DNA from: Rhodoplanes sp.
GTDB taxonomy: Bacteria > Pseudomonadota > Alphaproteobacteria > Rhizobiales > Xanthobacteraceae
NCBI RefSeq assembly: GCF_013377085.1
Contig: NZ_JACAAX010000013.1
Location: 62,001-126,000 of the forward strand
Reading direction: 5' to 3'
DNA: 64,000 nucleotides
This document shows positions 10,277-18,744 of this stretch, one piece after another. Each line of letters starts with the position of its first letter. The first letter of the stretch is position 1. The translations under genes and the position numbers were made by a program. The notes below the pieces were generated by a model. It made no database searches. It was not told where the DNA came from and worked only from the letters and a program-made list of their open reading frames with translations.

Positions 10277-11650
10277 ATGCGCGTGTCCTTTCCGCTCGTC
10301 GCTCTTCCGGCCGTCGTCGGCCTCGCGCTCATGGTCGCCTCGGTCGATGCGAGGGCCTCCGGAGAGGCGCTGCTGCTGATCGAGGCCGACAGCGGCAAGG
10401 TGCTGAAGGCGGAGAACGCCACCCATCCCTGGTATCCGGCGTCCGTCACCAAGCTGATGACGGCCTATGTCACGCTGCGGGCCATCAAGGAGGGGCGAAT
10501 CACGCTCGATACGGTATTCACCGTGTCGCCCAATGCGCTCGCCCAGCAGCCGACCAAGATGGGGTTCAAGACCGGAACCCAGGTGACGGTCGACAACGCC
10601 CTCAAGATGATGCTGGTGCGCTCGGCGAACGACATCGCCGTGGTGCTGGCCGAAGGCGTGTCGGGCTCGGTCGAGCGGTTTTCCGACGAGATGAACGCCG
10701 CCTCTCGGCGGCTCGGCATGACCCAGTCGAGCTGGGTCAATCCGAACGGGCTGCCGGCCGACGGCCAGATCACCTCGGCCCGCGACATGGCGATTCTGGC
10801 CCGCGCGCTGCTGCGCGAGTTCCCCGAATACGAGGGCTATTGGGGCATCGCCGCAATCCGGTTCGGTAAGCGGATCATCCACAACACCAACTCGATGCTG
10901 GTTCGCTATCCGGGCGCCGACGGCATGAAGACCGGCTTCATCTGCGCCTCCGGCTTCAACGTGGTGGCGAGCGCGACCCGCGACGGTCGCCGCCTGATCG
11001 CGGTCGTGATGGGGGCGCCCTCGTCGGCCGTGCGGGCCGCCAAGGCGGCATTCCTTTTCGAGAACGCCTTCAACAACGCCGGGCTGAACTGGCTGATGCC
11101 GGCCTACGGCACGGTCGAGTCGCTGCCCGCCGTCGAGGCCGAGCCGCCGAATCTGCGGGAGGAGATGTGCGGCAAGCACCGCCGCCGACCGGCCGCCGAG
11201 GAGGCGGACGAGGAGGAGGTCGCCGGCAACGGGACGGGAACCGGCAGCGGCGAGCCGGGCAGCGTGCAGGCGCTGCTGTTCGGCGGCGGCGCCAAGAGTG
11301 CGGCCGGGCCGAAACCGTCGAGCCTGGTCGGACAGACCATTGCGGTCGGACCGCCCATCGACGTCTATATCGGCCCCGCCCGCAAGCAGGGGGCGACGCC
11401 GACGCTCGCCTCGTCGGGGGCCAGGATCGTGACGCCGTCCGCCAAGCCCGAGGCCGGGGCGCTCGCCAAGAAGAAGCCGGCCCCCAACGGGCTGGTGGCG
11501 CTGCCATCGCGCGGGTCGGGCGCCGGCGCCATGCCGGTGCCGCAGGTGCGGCCGGCCGCCAAGCCGGTTGTCGCCGGCGCCAAGCCCGCGACCACGGCCG
11601 CCAAGCCGACGACGACGACCGCCAAGCCGCCGGCCACCTCGCCGCAATGA
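10277..11650 (+). CDS. D-alanyl-D-alanine carboxypeptidase (penicillin-binding, peptidase S11)
   Basis: This low-molecular-mass penicillin-binding protein trims the terminal D-Ala of peptidoglycan stem peptides in the periplasm. It has 457 residues with a signal peptide (about 1-27, ending VDARAS). All three active-site motifs are present: Ser56-Val-Thr-Lys59 in PASVTKLM, Ser116-Ala-Asn118 in VRSANDI, and Lys218-Thr-Gly220 in GMKTGF. After the catalytic domain (to about residue 290) comes a long low-complexity tail rich in Pro, Ala, Lys and Thr. That tail lacks the SPOR domain seen in some alphaproteobacterial relatives. The start is ATG 10277, the residue before the signal sequence. The stop overlaps the next gene by four bases, so the two are co-translated. 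Confidence 0.92.
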   Translation: MRVSFPLVALPAVVGLALMVASVDARASGEALLLIEADSGKVLKAENATHPWYPASVTKLMTAYVTLRAIKEGRITLDTVFTVSPNALAQQPTKMGFKTGTQVTVDNALKMMLVRSANDIAVVLAEGVSGSVERFSDEMNAASRRLGMTQSSWVNPNGLPADGQITSARDMAILARALLREFPEYEGYWGIAAIRFGKRIIHNTNSMLVRYPGADGMKTGFICASGFNVVASATRDGRRLIAVVMGAPSSAVRAAKAAFLFENAFNNAGLNWLMPAYGTVESLPAVEAEPPNLREEMCGKHRRRPAAEEADEEEVAGNGTGTGSGEPGSVQALLFGGGAKSAAGPKPSSLVGQTIAVGPPIDVYIGPARKQGATPTLASSGARIVTPSAKPEAGALAKKKPAPNGLVALPSRGSGAGAMPVPQVRPAAKPVVAGAKPATTAAKPTTTTAKPPATSPQ

Positions 11651-12822
11651 GCGAGGCGTTCGACTCGCGGTCGCGCGGGCCTCTCCCGCCGATCCCGCTC
11701 ACCGTGCTGACCGGGTTTCTCGGCGCCGGCAAGACGACGCTGCTCAACCGCTTGGTGCGCGACCCGGCCCTCGCCGACACGGCCGTGCTGATCAACGAGT
11801 TCGGCGAGATCGGCCTCGATCACCTGCTGGTCCAGCCGGTGCGCGACGGCGTCGTCATGCTGACCACCGGCTGCCTGTGCTGCACGGTGCGGGGCGACCT
11901 CGTCACGGCGCTGGAGGGCCTGCTGCGCGACCTCGACAACGGGCGCGTGCGCTTCAGTCGCGTGGTGGTGGAGACCACCGGACTGGCCGATCCGGCGCCG
12001 ATTCTCCACACCGCGATGGTGCATCCCTATCTGCTGATGCGCTTCCGGCTCGACGGCGTGGTGACCGTGGTCGATGCCGTCAACGGCGCCGCGACCCTCG
12101 ACGCCCATCCGGAGGCCGTGAAGCAGGCGGCCGTCGCCGACCGGCTGGTGATCAGCAAGGCCGACCTGCTCGACACGCCCGAGCGGCGCGCCGCCTGCGA
12201 GGATCTGCTCGATCGCCTCGCGGTGCTCAACCCGGCGGCGCCGCGGCTCGCCGTCGACGAGGCGACGCCCGATCGGCTGTTCGACTGCGGCCTCTACGAC
12301 CCGGCCACCAAGACGGCGGACGTGCGGCGCTGGCTCGCCGAGGAGGCCTATGCGGCGCGCCCGCGTCCCCATGGCCACGACCACCACGGTCATGGGCACC
12401 ACGGCCACGGGCACGACCACCACGCTCACGACCCGAACCGCCACGACGACCATATCCGGGCCTTCACGCTGGCGACCGACGAGGCCCTGCCGGCGGCGGC
12501 CTTCGACATGTTCCTCGAGCTCTTGCGCTCCGTGCACGGCCCCGAGCTGCTGCGCCTCAAGGGCGTCGTGAAGCTCGCCGAGGAGCCCGACCGCCCGATG
12601 GTGATCCACGGGGTGCAGCACGTCTTCCATCCGCCGGCGCAGCTCGCCGCCTGGCCGGACGACGACCATCGCACCCGCCTTGTGCTGATTGTCCGCGACA
12701 TCGCCGAGGCGCGCATTCGCGAATTGTTCGCGGCCTTCCTGTCGGCGGTCGGCCCCGACCGGCCGGACCGTGCCGCGCTCGTCGACAATCCGCTGGTGCC
12801 GTTCGGCGGCATCGACCGGTAG
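11647..12822 (+). CDS. CobW/P47K-family GTPase, putative metal chaperone (COG0523)
   Basis: This cytoplasmic G3E-family GTPase has 391 residues. It shows Walker A GFLGAGKTT (residues 23-31), the family metal-binding motif Gly-Cys-Leu-Cys-Cys at 75-79 (Cys76, Cys78, Cys79), and a SKAD base-recognition motif. A CobW C-terminal domain occupies about 275-390. Between the domains, residues about 239-267 form a strongly His-rich linker made of repeated HGHDHH and HGHGH units, as in zinc- or nickel-handling members. The family delivers metal ions (Zn, Co, Ni) to target enzymes; which metal is unknown here. The gene overlaps the carboxypeptidase gene (ATGA) and abuts the DUF924 gene, so it sits mid-operon. 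Confidence 0.9.
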   Translation: MSEAFDSRSRGPLPPIPLTVLTGFLGAGKTTLLNRLVRDPALADTAVLINEFGEIGLDHLLVQPVRDGVVMLTTGCLCCTVRGDLVTALEGLLRDLDNGRVRFSRVVVETTGLADPAPILHTAMVHPYLLMRFRLDGVVTVVDAVNGAATLDAHPEAVKQAAVADRLVISKADLLDTPERRAACEDLLDRLAVLNPAAPRLAVDEATPDRLFDCGLYDPATKTADVRRWLAEEAYAARPRPHGHDHHGHGHHGHGHDHHAHDPNRHDDHIRAFTLATDEALPAAAFDMFLELLRSVHGPELLRLKGVVKLAEEPDRPMVIHGVQHVFHPPAQLAAWPDDDHRTRLVLIVRDIAEARIRELFAAFLSAVGPDRPDRAALVDNPLVPFGGIDR

Positions 12823-13416
12823 ATGCCCATGGCTGAACCGACCGACCTGCCGTCCGCCGACCCGCCGTCCGCCGGTCTGCCGACCCCCGCCGCGGTGATC
12901 GCCTGGTGGCTCTGGCTCGGGGCGGACCGCTGGTTCGTCAAGGATTTTTCCGTCGACGACGAGATTCGGGGGCGCTTCGGCGGTGCCTACGAGGCTGCCG
13001 CCGCCGGTCGGCTCGCCGCCTGGGAGGAGACGGCCGAGGGTGCGCTGGCGCTCCTCCTCGTCGTCGACCAGTTTCCGCGCAACATCTTTCGCGGCTCGCC
13101 GCAGGCCTTTGCCGCCGATCCGCTCGCCCGCGCGGTCGCCGACAGGGCGGTCGCCCGCGGCTTTGATCGCGCGTTCGAAAACCCCGTCCGGCGCTTCTTC
13201 TACCTGCCCTTGATGCACTCCGAGAACCTCGCCGACCAGGACCGCTGCGTCGCCCTGTGCCGGGCGGTGGGCGACGACGAGGGGGTGCATCACGCCGAGG
13301 TGCATGCCGACATCATCCGGCAGTTCGGCCGGTTTCCGCACCGGAACGTGCTGCTCGGGCGGGCGACAACCGCCGAGGAACAGGCCTTTCTGGACGGCGG
13401 CGGCTTCGCGGGCTGA
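12823..13416 (+). CDS. DUF924 family protein (COG3803)
   Basis: This protein of 197 residues has no known reaction. The family pattern is evident: AVIAWWLWLGADRWFVKD near the N-terminus, LLLVVDQFPRNIFRGSPQAF in the centre, FFYLPLMHSENLADQD, and FGRFPHRN near the end. It is predicted to be an all-helical, TPR-like cytoplasmic fold. The ATG directly follows the stop of the CobW gene. A second ATG two codons later (12829) is an equally possible start. Co-transcription with the carboxypeptidase and CobW genes is likely, but a shared role is not obvious. Confidence 0.85.
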   Translation: MPMAEPTDLPSADPPSAGLPTPAAVIAWWLWLGADRWFVKDFSVDDEIRGRFGGAYEAAAAGRLAAWEETAEGALALLLVVDQFPRNIFRGSPQAFAADPLARAVADRAVARGFDRAFENPVRRFFYLPLMHSENLADQDRCVALCRAVGDDEGVHHAEVHADIIRQFGRFPHRNVLLGRATTAEEQAFLDGGGFAG

Positions 13417-13533
13417 GCCGAATACGACTCCGGGGGGCGCCGAAACCGGCGGCCCCGCCAAGGTTTCGTCGATTTTGCCGTGTTGAAAGCCGGTACGATC
13501 GACGCTGACACGAACACCGTTTGGAGCCGACCG

Positions 13534-14190
13534 ATGATCGAAACGACGCGTGCAGGCCGCAGCGGATGGTTGGCTCTCGCAGGACTCCTGCTGGCCGCGG
13601 CGCCCGCCTTGGCGGCCGAGCCGGCCGGGCCGACCGGCGAGTGGATGGTTGCCGACGGGGTCGCGAAGGTCCGCATCGAGAATTGCGGCAACCAGCTCTG
13701 GGGCGTCGTCTCCTGGGAGAAGGAGCCGGGCGGCACCGATCAGTACAACCCGGACCCGGCCAAGCGGGCGCGCCCGACGCTCGGCATGCCGCTGCTGCTC
13801 GGCATGCAGCAGGCCAATCCCAACCGCTGGGACGGCGAAATCTACAACGCCCAGAACGGCAAGACCTACACGGCCAATATCAAGCTCACGACCCCCGACC
13901 AGCTCGAGCTGCAGGGCTGCGTGCTCGGCTTCCTGTGCGGCGGCCAGACCTGGACCCGCACGGCGGCGGCACTGCCGACCCAGAAGCCGGCCGGTGCCAA
14001 GCCGCCGGCGGCCCGGCCGGGCACCACGGGCGCCGGCGCAGGGGCGGCGGTCGGCGCCACCAAGGCGTTCGAGACCGTCAAGGATCTTTGCGTGGCGGTC
14101 TCCGAGGCGACCGGTCTGCCGGTGGCCGACCCTCCGGCGCCCGCGCCACGCAGCGGCGGCGCCCCGCGCCCGGCTCCGGCTCCGCGCTGA
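13534..14190 (+). CDS. Secreted DUF2147 domain protein
   Basis: This is a 218-residue periplasmic protein with a signal peptide (about residues 1-28, ending in PALAA). The DUF2147 domain spans about 33-145. Its hallmarks are GEWMVADGVAKVRIENCG, the NPDPAKRARPTLGMPLLLGM stretch, WDGEIYNAQNGKTY, and a cysteine pair near GCVLGFLCGGQTW. The C-terminal 75 residues are Ala/Pro/Gly-rich and probably unstructured. The family is widespread in proteobacteria and has no proven function. The start at ATG 13534 gives a proper signal sequence. A good intrinsic terminator follows 27 bases after the stop. Confidence 0.85.
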   Translation: MIETTRAGRSGWLALAGLLLAAAPALAAEPAGPTGEWMVADGVAKVRIENCGNQLWGVVSWEKEPGGTDQYNPDPAKRARPTLGMPLLLGMQQANPNRWDGEIYNAQNGKTYTANIKLTTPDQLELQGCVLGFLCGGQTWTRTAAALPTQKPAGAKPPAARPGTTGAGAGAAVGATKAFETVKDLCVAVSEATGLPVADPPAPAPRSGGAPRPAPAPR

Positions 14191-14216
14191 TCCGACGCCC
14201 GTCCGCCACGCGGTAA

Positions 14217-14244
14217 AATGCCCGCCGAGAGGCGGGCATTTTTC
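14217..14244 (+). terminator. Rho-independent terminator after the DUF2147 gene
   Basis: A ten-base stem pairs AATGCCCGCC with GGCGGGCATT around a GAGA-type loop. It is followed on the plus strand by a run of T (TTTTTCTTT). It closes the transcript that starts upstream of the DUF2147 gene. Confidence 0.85.
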
Positions 14245-14256
14245 TTTCACCTGCTG

Positions 14257-14357
14257 GTCGTTCCGGGACGCGCCGAAGGCACGCGCCCGGACTCCATCGA
14301 CACTGGCTGGAGTTATGGATTTCGGATCGCTTCGCTTCGCGAGGCGTCAGCAATGAG
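14257..14357. repeat. Intergenic palindromic repeat, copy 2 (diverged)
   Basis: This is a degraded copy of the element at 2826-2924. The left part GGTCGTTCCGGGACGCGCCGA and the GCGCCCGGACTCC segment correspond to copy 1. The right part has decayed (ATGGATTTCGGATCGCTTCG) and no longer pairs well with the left. It lies between the terminator of the DUF2147 gene and the 3' end of hpnN. Confidence 0.7.
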
Positions 14358-14383
14358 AGGGATGGCGGCCGACGACGGCATCC

Positions 14384-17032
14384 TCACTCGGCCGAGACGT
14401 GGTCGGCGCGTGTGGACGTCTCCGGCTCACGCGTCACCGGCTCCTCCTTCACGATCACCCGCGGCGGCCCCATCAGGGCCGGCTGGAACAGCACCGCGAA
14501 GCACATGGTGGTGATGAGCGAGAGGGCCAGGAGCTCGCCCATGCTGGACGTGCCCGGATGGCTCGACATCCACAAGGAGCCAAACGCGGTCGCCGTGGTG
14601 AGCGCGCTCCAGATCACGGCCCGGGTGAGGCTCGACTGCAGGAGCCCGGTCTGCCCGGCCCGCCACGCCATGATGTAGTAGATCTTGAACGCGACACCGA
14701 CGCCGAGCAGCAGCGGCAAGGCGATGATGTTGGCGAAGTTCATCGGCATGCCGATGATGACGCAGAACTCCAGCGTCAGCACGCCGGCGAGCAGCAGCGG
14801 CACCAGGGTCATCAGCACGTCGCCGAACCGCCGCAGCACGATCCACAGCAGGACCATGATCGACAAGAGCGCGTAGGTGCCGGCATGGACGAAGGCCGAC
14901 ACCACGGTCTCGCCCGACTTCAGGATCGAGATCGGCGCGCCGGTCGCGGCAGGATAGAGCGCCAGGATCGAGCGCGCGAAGGTGCGCAGCACGTCGGTGT
15001 CGTTCGGGTCGCCCTTCGGCGTCACCTCGACCCGCACGCGTCCGTCCGCCGTCACCCACTCGCGCACCAGGTCCGGCGGCAGCGTGTCGGCCGAGACCGG
15101 CTGCGCCTCGAGCAGGTTGCGCCAGTCGTCCAGCACGGTCTTGAGCGGCACGATGAAGGCCGCCTCGACCTTGTCGCGCATCGCCTTGTCGGCATCGGCG
15201 AGCTTCGCCAACGCGGCGGCGAGCCGCTTGGCGGCGTCGACGCCCGGTCCCGAGCGGTCGACGATGATCTGGCCGAGGATATCGTTGCCGCGGCGGAGCG
15301 CCGCCACGTTGTCGGCGTCGGTCGGCGTCGGCATCATGCGGGGCTGCAGAGCCGGCCCCAAGACCTTCTTGAGGCCGTCGATCATCGCCAGCTTCTGCTC
15401 CTGATCGGACGGCACGAAGCTCGCGACGGTCAGCACCCGGCCGACCGCGGGCAGCGCCTTCAGCTTCTCGGCCGCCGCCGCGCCCTCGGCCGCGTTCGGC
15501 ATCAGCACGTCGATGGCGTTGGCGCCGACATTCGGGTCCGCGCGCAGGTCCAGCAGGGTCGCGACCGACTCGACATGCTTGTTGCGCAGGTTGATCGGGT
15601 TGAAGTCGAAGGTGAGGAAGTAGAGGAGCGGCGCACCGAGCAGCGCCACCAAGGCCGTGCCGCCGACCACCCACAGCCGGTTGCGCTCGAGGAAGCGGTC
15701 GACCGGCGCCAGCGCCCGGTAGCCGATCTCGGCCGGCTCGCCGGGCGGGTTCAGCACCTTCAGGAGGGCCGGCAGCAGCGTGACGCTGGTGATCAGTGCG
15801 ATCAGCATGCCGACGCCGGCGATCTTGCCAAGCTCGGAGATGCCCGAATAGTCGGTCGGCGTGAACGACAGGAAGGCGGCCGCGACGGCGCTCGCCGCCA
15901 GCGTCAGCGGCGCACCGATGCGGCGCGCGGTGGCGACCAGCGCGGTCTTCAGGTCGTCGATCTCGTGCCGCTCGGCCCGGTAGCGCACCGCGAACTGAAT
16001 GCCGAAGTCGACGCCGAGCCCGATGAACAGCACCGCGAAGGCGACCGAGATCGGATTGAGCGCGTCGACCATCAGCAGGCCCATCGCGGCCGTCATGGCC
16101 AGGCCGACGAACATGTTGGCGTAGACGGCGAAGATCAGCTTCCCCGAGCGCAGCGCCAGCCACAGGATGCCGAGCACCAGCACGATGGTGGCGACGGCGT
16201 CGCGCACGGCGCCGTGCTGCATGGTGGAGAATTCCTCGTCCGCCATGGCGATAGGTCCGGTGAGGCGGACCCGCGCCTGGTACTGGCCGGCGAGGTCGAG
16301 ATCGCGGGCGGCGTCGCGGATCGCCGCCGAGGCGGCGGCGCCCGGCTCCAGCGCCGAATAATCGAGCACCGGGCGCACCATGATGAATCGTCGCAGATCC
16401 TCGGGCGCCGGATTCTTGCCGGTCATCACGGCCTGCCACGAGAAGGTCGCGGGCTTGCCGGCGAGTGCGGTCTCCACCGTGCTGGCTGCGCGGTTGAAGG
16501 CGGGGGCGGCGGCGTCGAGCGACACCAGGTTGCCGCGCACGCCGGAAAGGACGAGCGACATCCCCTGCACGAGGCCGCGCAGGCTCGGGTCGCCGCCGAG
16601 CGTGCGCACCAGCGGGCCGGCCTGGGCAAGGCCCTTCACGGTGGCGTCGAGCTCGTCGACCGACTGGAACAACAGCCCGTTGCGAGCGAAGAACGTCCCG
16701 CCGCCGGCCTCCTCGACCGAGCGGAACGCGGTCTGGTTGGTTTTCAGACGCGGGGTCAGGGTAGCGACGGCCCGCGAGGCGAGCTCGGCGGTCGGCGCAT
16801 CGACCACCACCAGGATGGAATCGAAGCGGCCCGGGAACGACTTCTCGAAGTCGAGCTCGCGCTGGCGCCAGTCGAGTGCCGGCGAGATCAGCTTGTTGAC
16901 GTCGGTGTCGATCGCGAAGTTGCGTGCGGCGTAGACGCCGGACACGACCGCCAGCACCAGATAGACCGCAATGACGGTCTTGGGGTGCCGGATGCAGGCG
17001 CGAACGGTGCGGACGATCGTTGAAACGAGCAT
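14384..17032 (-). CDS. hpnN: Hopanoid transporter, RND family HpnN
   Basis: HpnN is an inner-membrane RND exporter that moves hopanoids to the outer membrane. The protein has 882 residues. It has one N-terminal membrane helix (about 19-40), a large periplasmic loop, a block of about five helices with AVLFIGLGVDFGIQFAVRYR, then a second periplasmic loop and a last helix block. This is the two-fold layout of the MmpL/HpnN class. The hydrophilic C-terminal tail is cytoplasmic. The start is ATG 17032, directly before the first helix; upstream in-frame codons code for no recognisable part. The assignment rests on RND features plus position next to hpnH and the rest of the hopanoid genes. It is divergent from hpnH. 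Confidence 0.88.
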   Translation of the reverse strand: MLVSTIVRTVRACIRHPKTVIAVYLVLAVVSGVYAARNFAIDTDVNKLISPALDWRQRELDFEKSFPGRFDSILVVVDAPTAELASRAVATLTPRLKTNQTAFRSVEEAGGGTFFARNGLLFQSVDELDATVKGLAQAGPLVRTLGGDPSLRGLVQGMSLVLSGVRGNLVSLDAAAPAFNRAASTVETALAGKPATFSWQAVMTGKNPAPEDLRRFIMVRPVLDYSALEPGAAASAAIRDAARDLDLAGQYQARVRLTGPIAMADEEFSTMQHGAVRDAVATIVLVLGILWLALRSGKLIFAVYANMFVGLAMTAAMGLLMVDALNPISVAFAVLFIGLGVDFGIQFAVRYRAERHEIDDLKTALVATARRIGAPLTLAASAVAAAFLSFTPTDYSGISELGKIAGVGMLIALITSVTLLPALLKVLNPPGEPAEIGYRALAPVDRFLERNRLWVVGGTALVALLGAPLLYFLTFDFNPINLRNKHVESVATLLDLRADPNVGANAIDVLMPNAAEGAAAAEKLKALPAVGRVLTVASFVPSDQEQKLAMIDGLKKVLGPALQPRMMPTPTDADNVAALRRGNDILGQIIVDRSGPGVDAAKRLAAALAKLADADKAMRDKVEAAFIVPLKTVLDDWRNLLEAQPVSADTLPPDLVREWVTADGRVRVEVTPKGDPNDTDVLRTFARSILALYPAATGAPISILKSGETVVSAFVHAGTYALLSIMVLLWIVLRRFGDVLMTLVPLLLAGVLTLEFCVIIGMPMNFANIIALPLLLGVGVAFKIYYIMAWRAGQTGLLQSSLTRAVIWSALTTATAFGSLWMSSHPGTSSMGELLALSLITTMCFAVLFQPALMGPPRVIVKEEPVTREPETSTRADHVSAE

Positions 17033-17596
17033 GGAACCGGACGTGGGGGTCGGACCAATATGATGTCGCGTGCCTTGGACGGCCAAGCCGAACGTCGAGC
17101 CGATCTCGACGATCCGCAGCCGCATCACCGCACCGACGACGAAGGGCGGCCCCGTAGGGCCGCCGAGCATGTCCTTCATAAACAGGCCGGAATTGAGGTG
17201 GCAACCCCGCCATGGGCTAGCCGGCTCCCCGCCTGGCGGGCACCTCCCCGGTGTCGGGGCGGCCCTCTCGGCTGACGCAAGGAGGGGTTGACGGGTTCAA
17301 CTCATGGATTATCAATGTCTTGCCGGTAGAAAGCGCGGTCGCCGGCAGGGCGGCCGGACACCATCGGCCGCGCTGCCGCACTGCACATTCTGCCGGAGCG
17401 GGTGGTTGTGGCCGCGCCCGGCGGGGCCCAAATGCCCTGGAATTGATCTCGGGTGAGACCGGATGGGTCGTCGACGCAATCGGCGTGTGCTTGATCAGCG
17501 AGCGCCTTCCGACTAACACCAGACGTTCTGCCGCATTGCCACAAAATACCGTGGCGGCGCCGCAGGTCCGCATGCAGGTTCGGGAAAGCAGGCACT
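17033..17596. other. Long divergent intergenic region between hpnN and hpnH
   Basis: This is 564 bases without a convincing gene. Frames that cross it have no conserved sequence. It must carry the hpnN promoter (leftward) and the hpnH promoter (rightward). A plausible rightward sigma70-type promoter lies at 17288-17315, which would leave a 5' leader of about 275 bases for hpnH. I see no riboswitch I can name in that leader. Confidence 0.5.
17288..17315 (+). promoter_or_regulatory. Candidate sigma70 promoter for hpnH
   Basis: A TTGACG -35 box (17288-17293) is followed after 16 bases by TATCAA (17310-17315). It is the best sigma70-like pair in the hpnN-hpnH gap, but the long leader it implies makes it only a candidate. 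Confidence 0.3.
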
Positions 17597-18739
17597 ATGG
17601 CAATACCGTTCTTCAAGGAAATGCGTATTGGCGCGTACGTCGTGAAGCAGAAGCTGCTCGGACGGAAGCGTTACCCGCTGGTTCTGATGCTCGAGCCGCT
17701 GTTCCGCTGCAACCTGGCCTGCTCGGGTTGCGGCAAGATCGACTACCCCGAAGCGATCCTCAACCAGCGCATGTCGGTCGCCGAGTGCCTGGCCGCCGTC
17801 GACGAGTGCGGCGCCCCGATGGTCGCCATCCCGGGCGGCGAGCCGCTGATCCACAAGGAGATCGGCGAGATCGTCGCCGGCATCGTGGCGCGCAAGAAGT
17901 TCGTGTCGCTGTGCACCAATGCGCTGCTCCTGGAGAAGAAGCTCGATCTGTTCGAGCCGTCGCCCTACCTGTTCTTCTCGGTCCATCTCGACGGCCTGAA
18001 GGATCATCACGACCGCTCGGTCTGCCAGAAGGGCACGTTCGACCGCGCCGTGTCCGCCATCAAGGCCGCCAAGGCGAAGGGCTTCGCCGTCAACGTCAAC
18101 GCCACCGTCTTCGAGGGCATGCCGGCCGAGGACATCGCGGCCTTCATGGACTTCACCGAGGAGCTCGGCGTCGGCGTGTCGATCTCGCCCGGCTACGCCT
18201 ATGAGCGCGCCCCGGACCAGCAGCACTTCCTCGCCCGTCGCCGCACCAAGGAGCTGTTCCGCAAGGTGTTCGCGCTCGGCAAGGGCAAGAAGTGGCAGTT
18301 CATGCATTCCGGCCTGTTCCTCGACTTCCTGGCCGGCAATCAGGAGTTCCGCTGCTCGCCCTGGGGCATGGCCACCCGCAACATCTTCGGCTGGCAGAAG
18401 CCCTGCTATCTGGTCGGCGAGGGCTACACCAAGACCTTCAAGGAGCTGATGGAGACCACCGATTGGGACTCCTACGGCACCGGCCGCTACGAGAAGTGCG
18501 CCGACTGCATGGCGCATTGCGGCTACGAGCCGACCGCGGCCGACGCCTCGATGACCAACCCGTTCGCGGCCCTCAAGGTGGCGCTGTTCGGGGTGCGCAC
18601 CGAGGGCGAGATGGCGCCGGAAATCTCTCTGGAAGGCCAGCGGCCGGCCGAGTTCGTCTTCTCACGCCACGTCGAGACCAAGATCGCCGAGATCCACGCG
18701 GCCGAGCCGAAGAAGCAGCAGCTCACCGCGGCGGAGTGA
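17597..18739 (+). CDS. hpnH: Adenosyl-hopene transferase HpnH (radical SAM)
   Basis: HpnH joins a 5'-deoxyadenosyl group from SAM to diploptene, the first step of side-chain extension to bacteriohopanepolyols. The protein has 380 residues, the family length. The radical-SAM [4Fe-4S] motif is Cys38-x3-Cys42-x2-Cys45 in RCNLACSGCGKIDYP, followed by the SAM-binding IPGGEPL. The C-terminal DUF3463 region contains further cysteines (CSPWGMATRN, CADCMAHCGYEP). The start is ATG 17597, in the usual MAIPFFKEM context. A phosphoribosyltransferase gene follows after five bases, so they are probably co-transcribed. Confidence 0.95.
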   Translation: MAIPFFKEMRIGAYVVKQKLLGRKRYPLVLMLEPLFRCNLACSGCGKIDYPEAILNQRMSVAECLAAVDECGAPMVAIPGGEPLIHKEIGEIVAGIVARKKFVSLCTNALLLEKKLDLFEPSPYLFFSVHLDGLKDHHDRSVCQKGTFDRAVSAIKAAKAKGFAVNVNATVFEGMPAEDIAAFMDFTEELGVGVSISPGYAYERAPDQQHFLARRRTKELFRKVFALGKGKKWQFMHSGLFLDFLAGNQEFRCSPWGMATRNIFGWQKPCYLVGEGYTKTFKELMETTDWDSYGTGRYEKCADCMAHCGYEPTAADASMTNPFAALKVALFGVRTEGEMAPEISLEGQRPAEFVFSRHVETKIAEIHAAEPKKQQLTAAE

Positions 18740-18744
18740 CGAGC

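Noticed and set aside
11365-14250. A 961-codon reverse frame across carboxypeptidase, CobW, DUF924 and DUF2147 genes
   Set aside because: Crosses four well-supported genes and a terminator, with low-complexity translation.
14399-17023. Very long frames on both strands opposite or inside hpnN
   Set aside because: They lie antisense or in other frames to the RND transporter, with no hydrophobic pattern or motif of their own.
17217-17573. Leftward 118-codon frame in the hpnN-hpnH gap
   Set aside because: No conserved features and no ribosome-binding site; base use does not resemble coding DNA.
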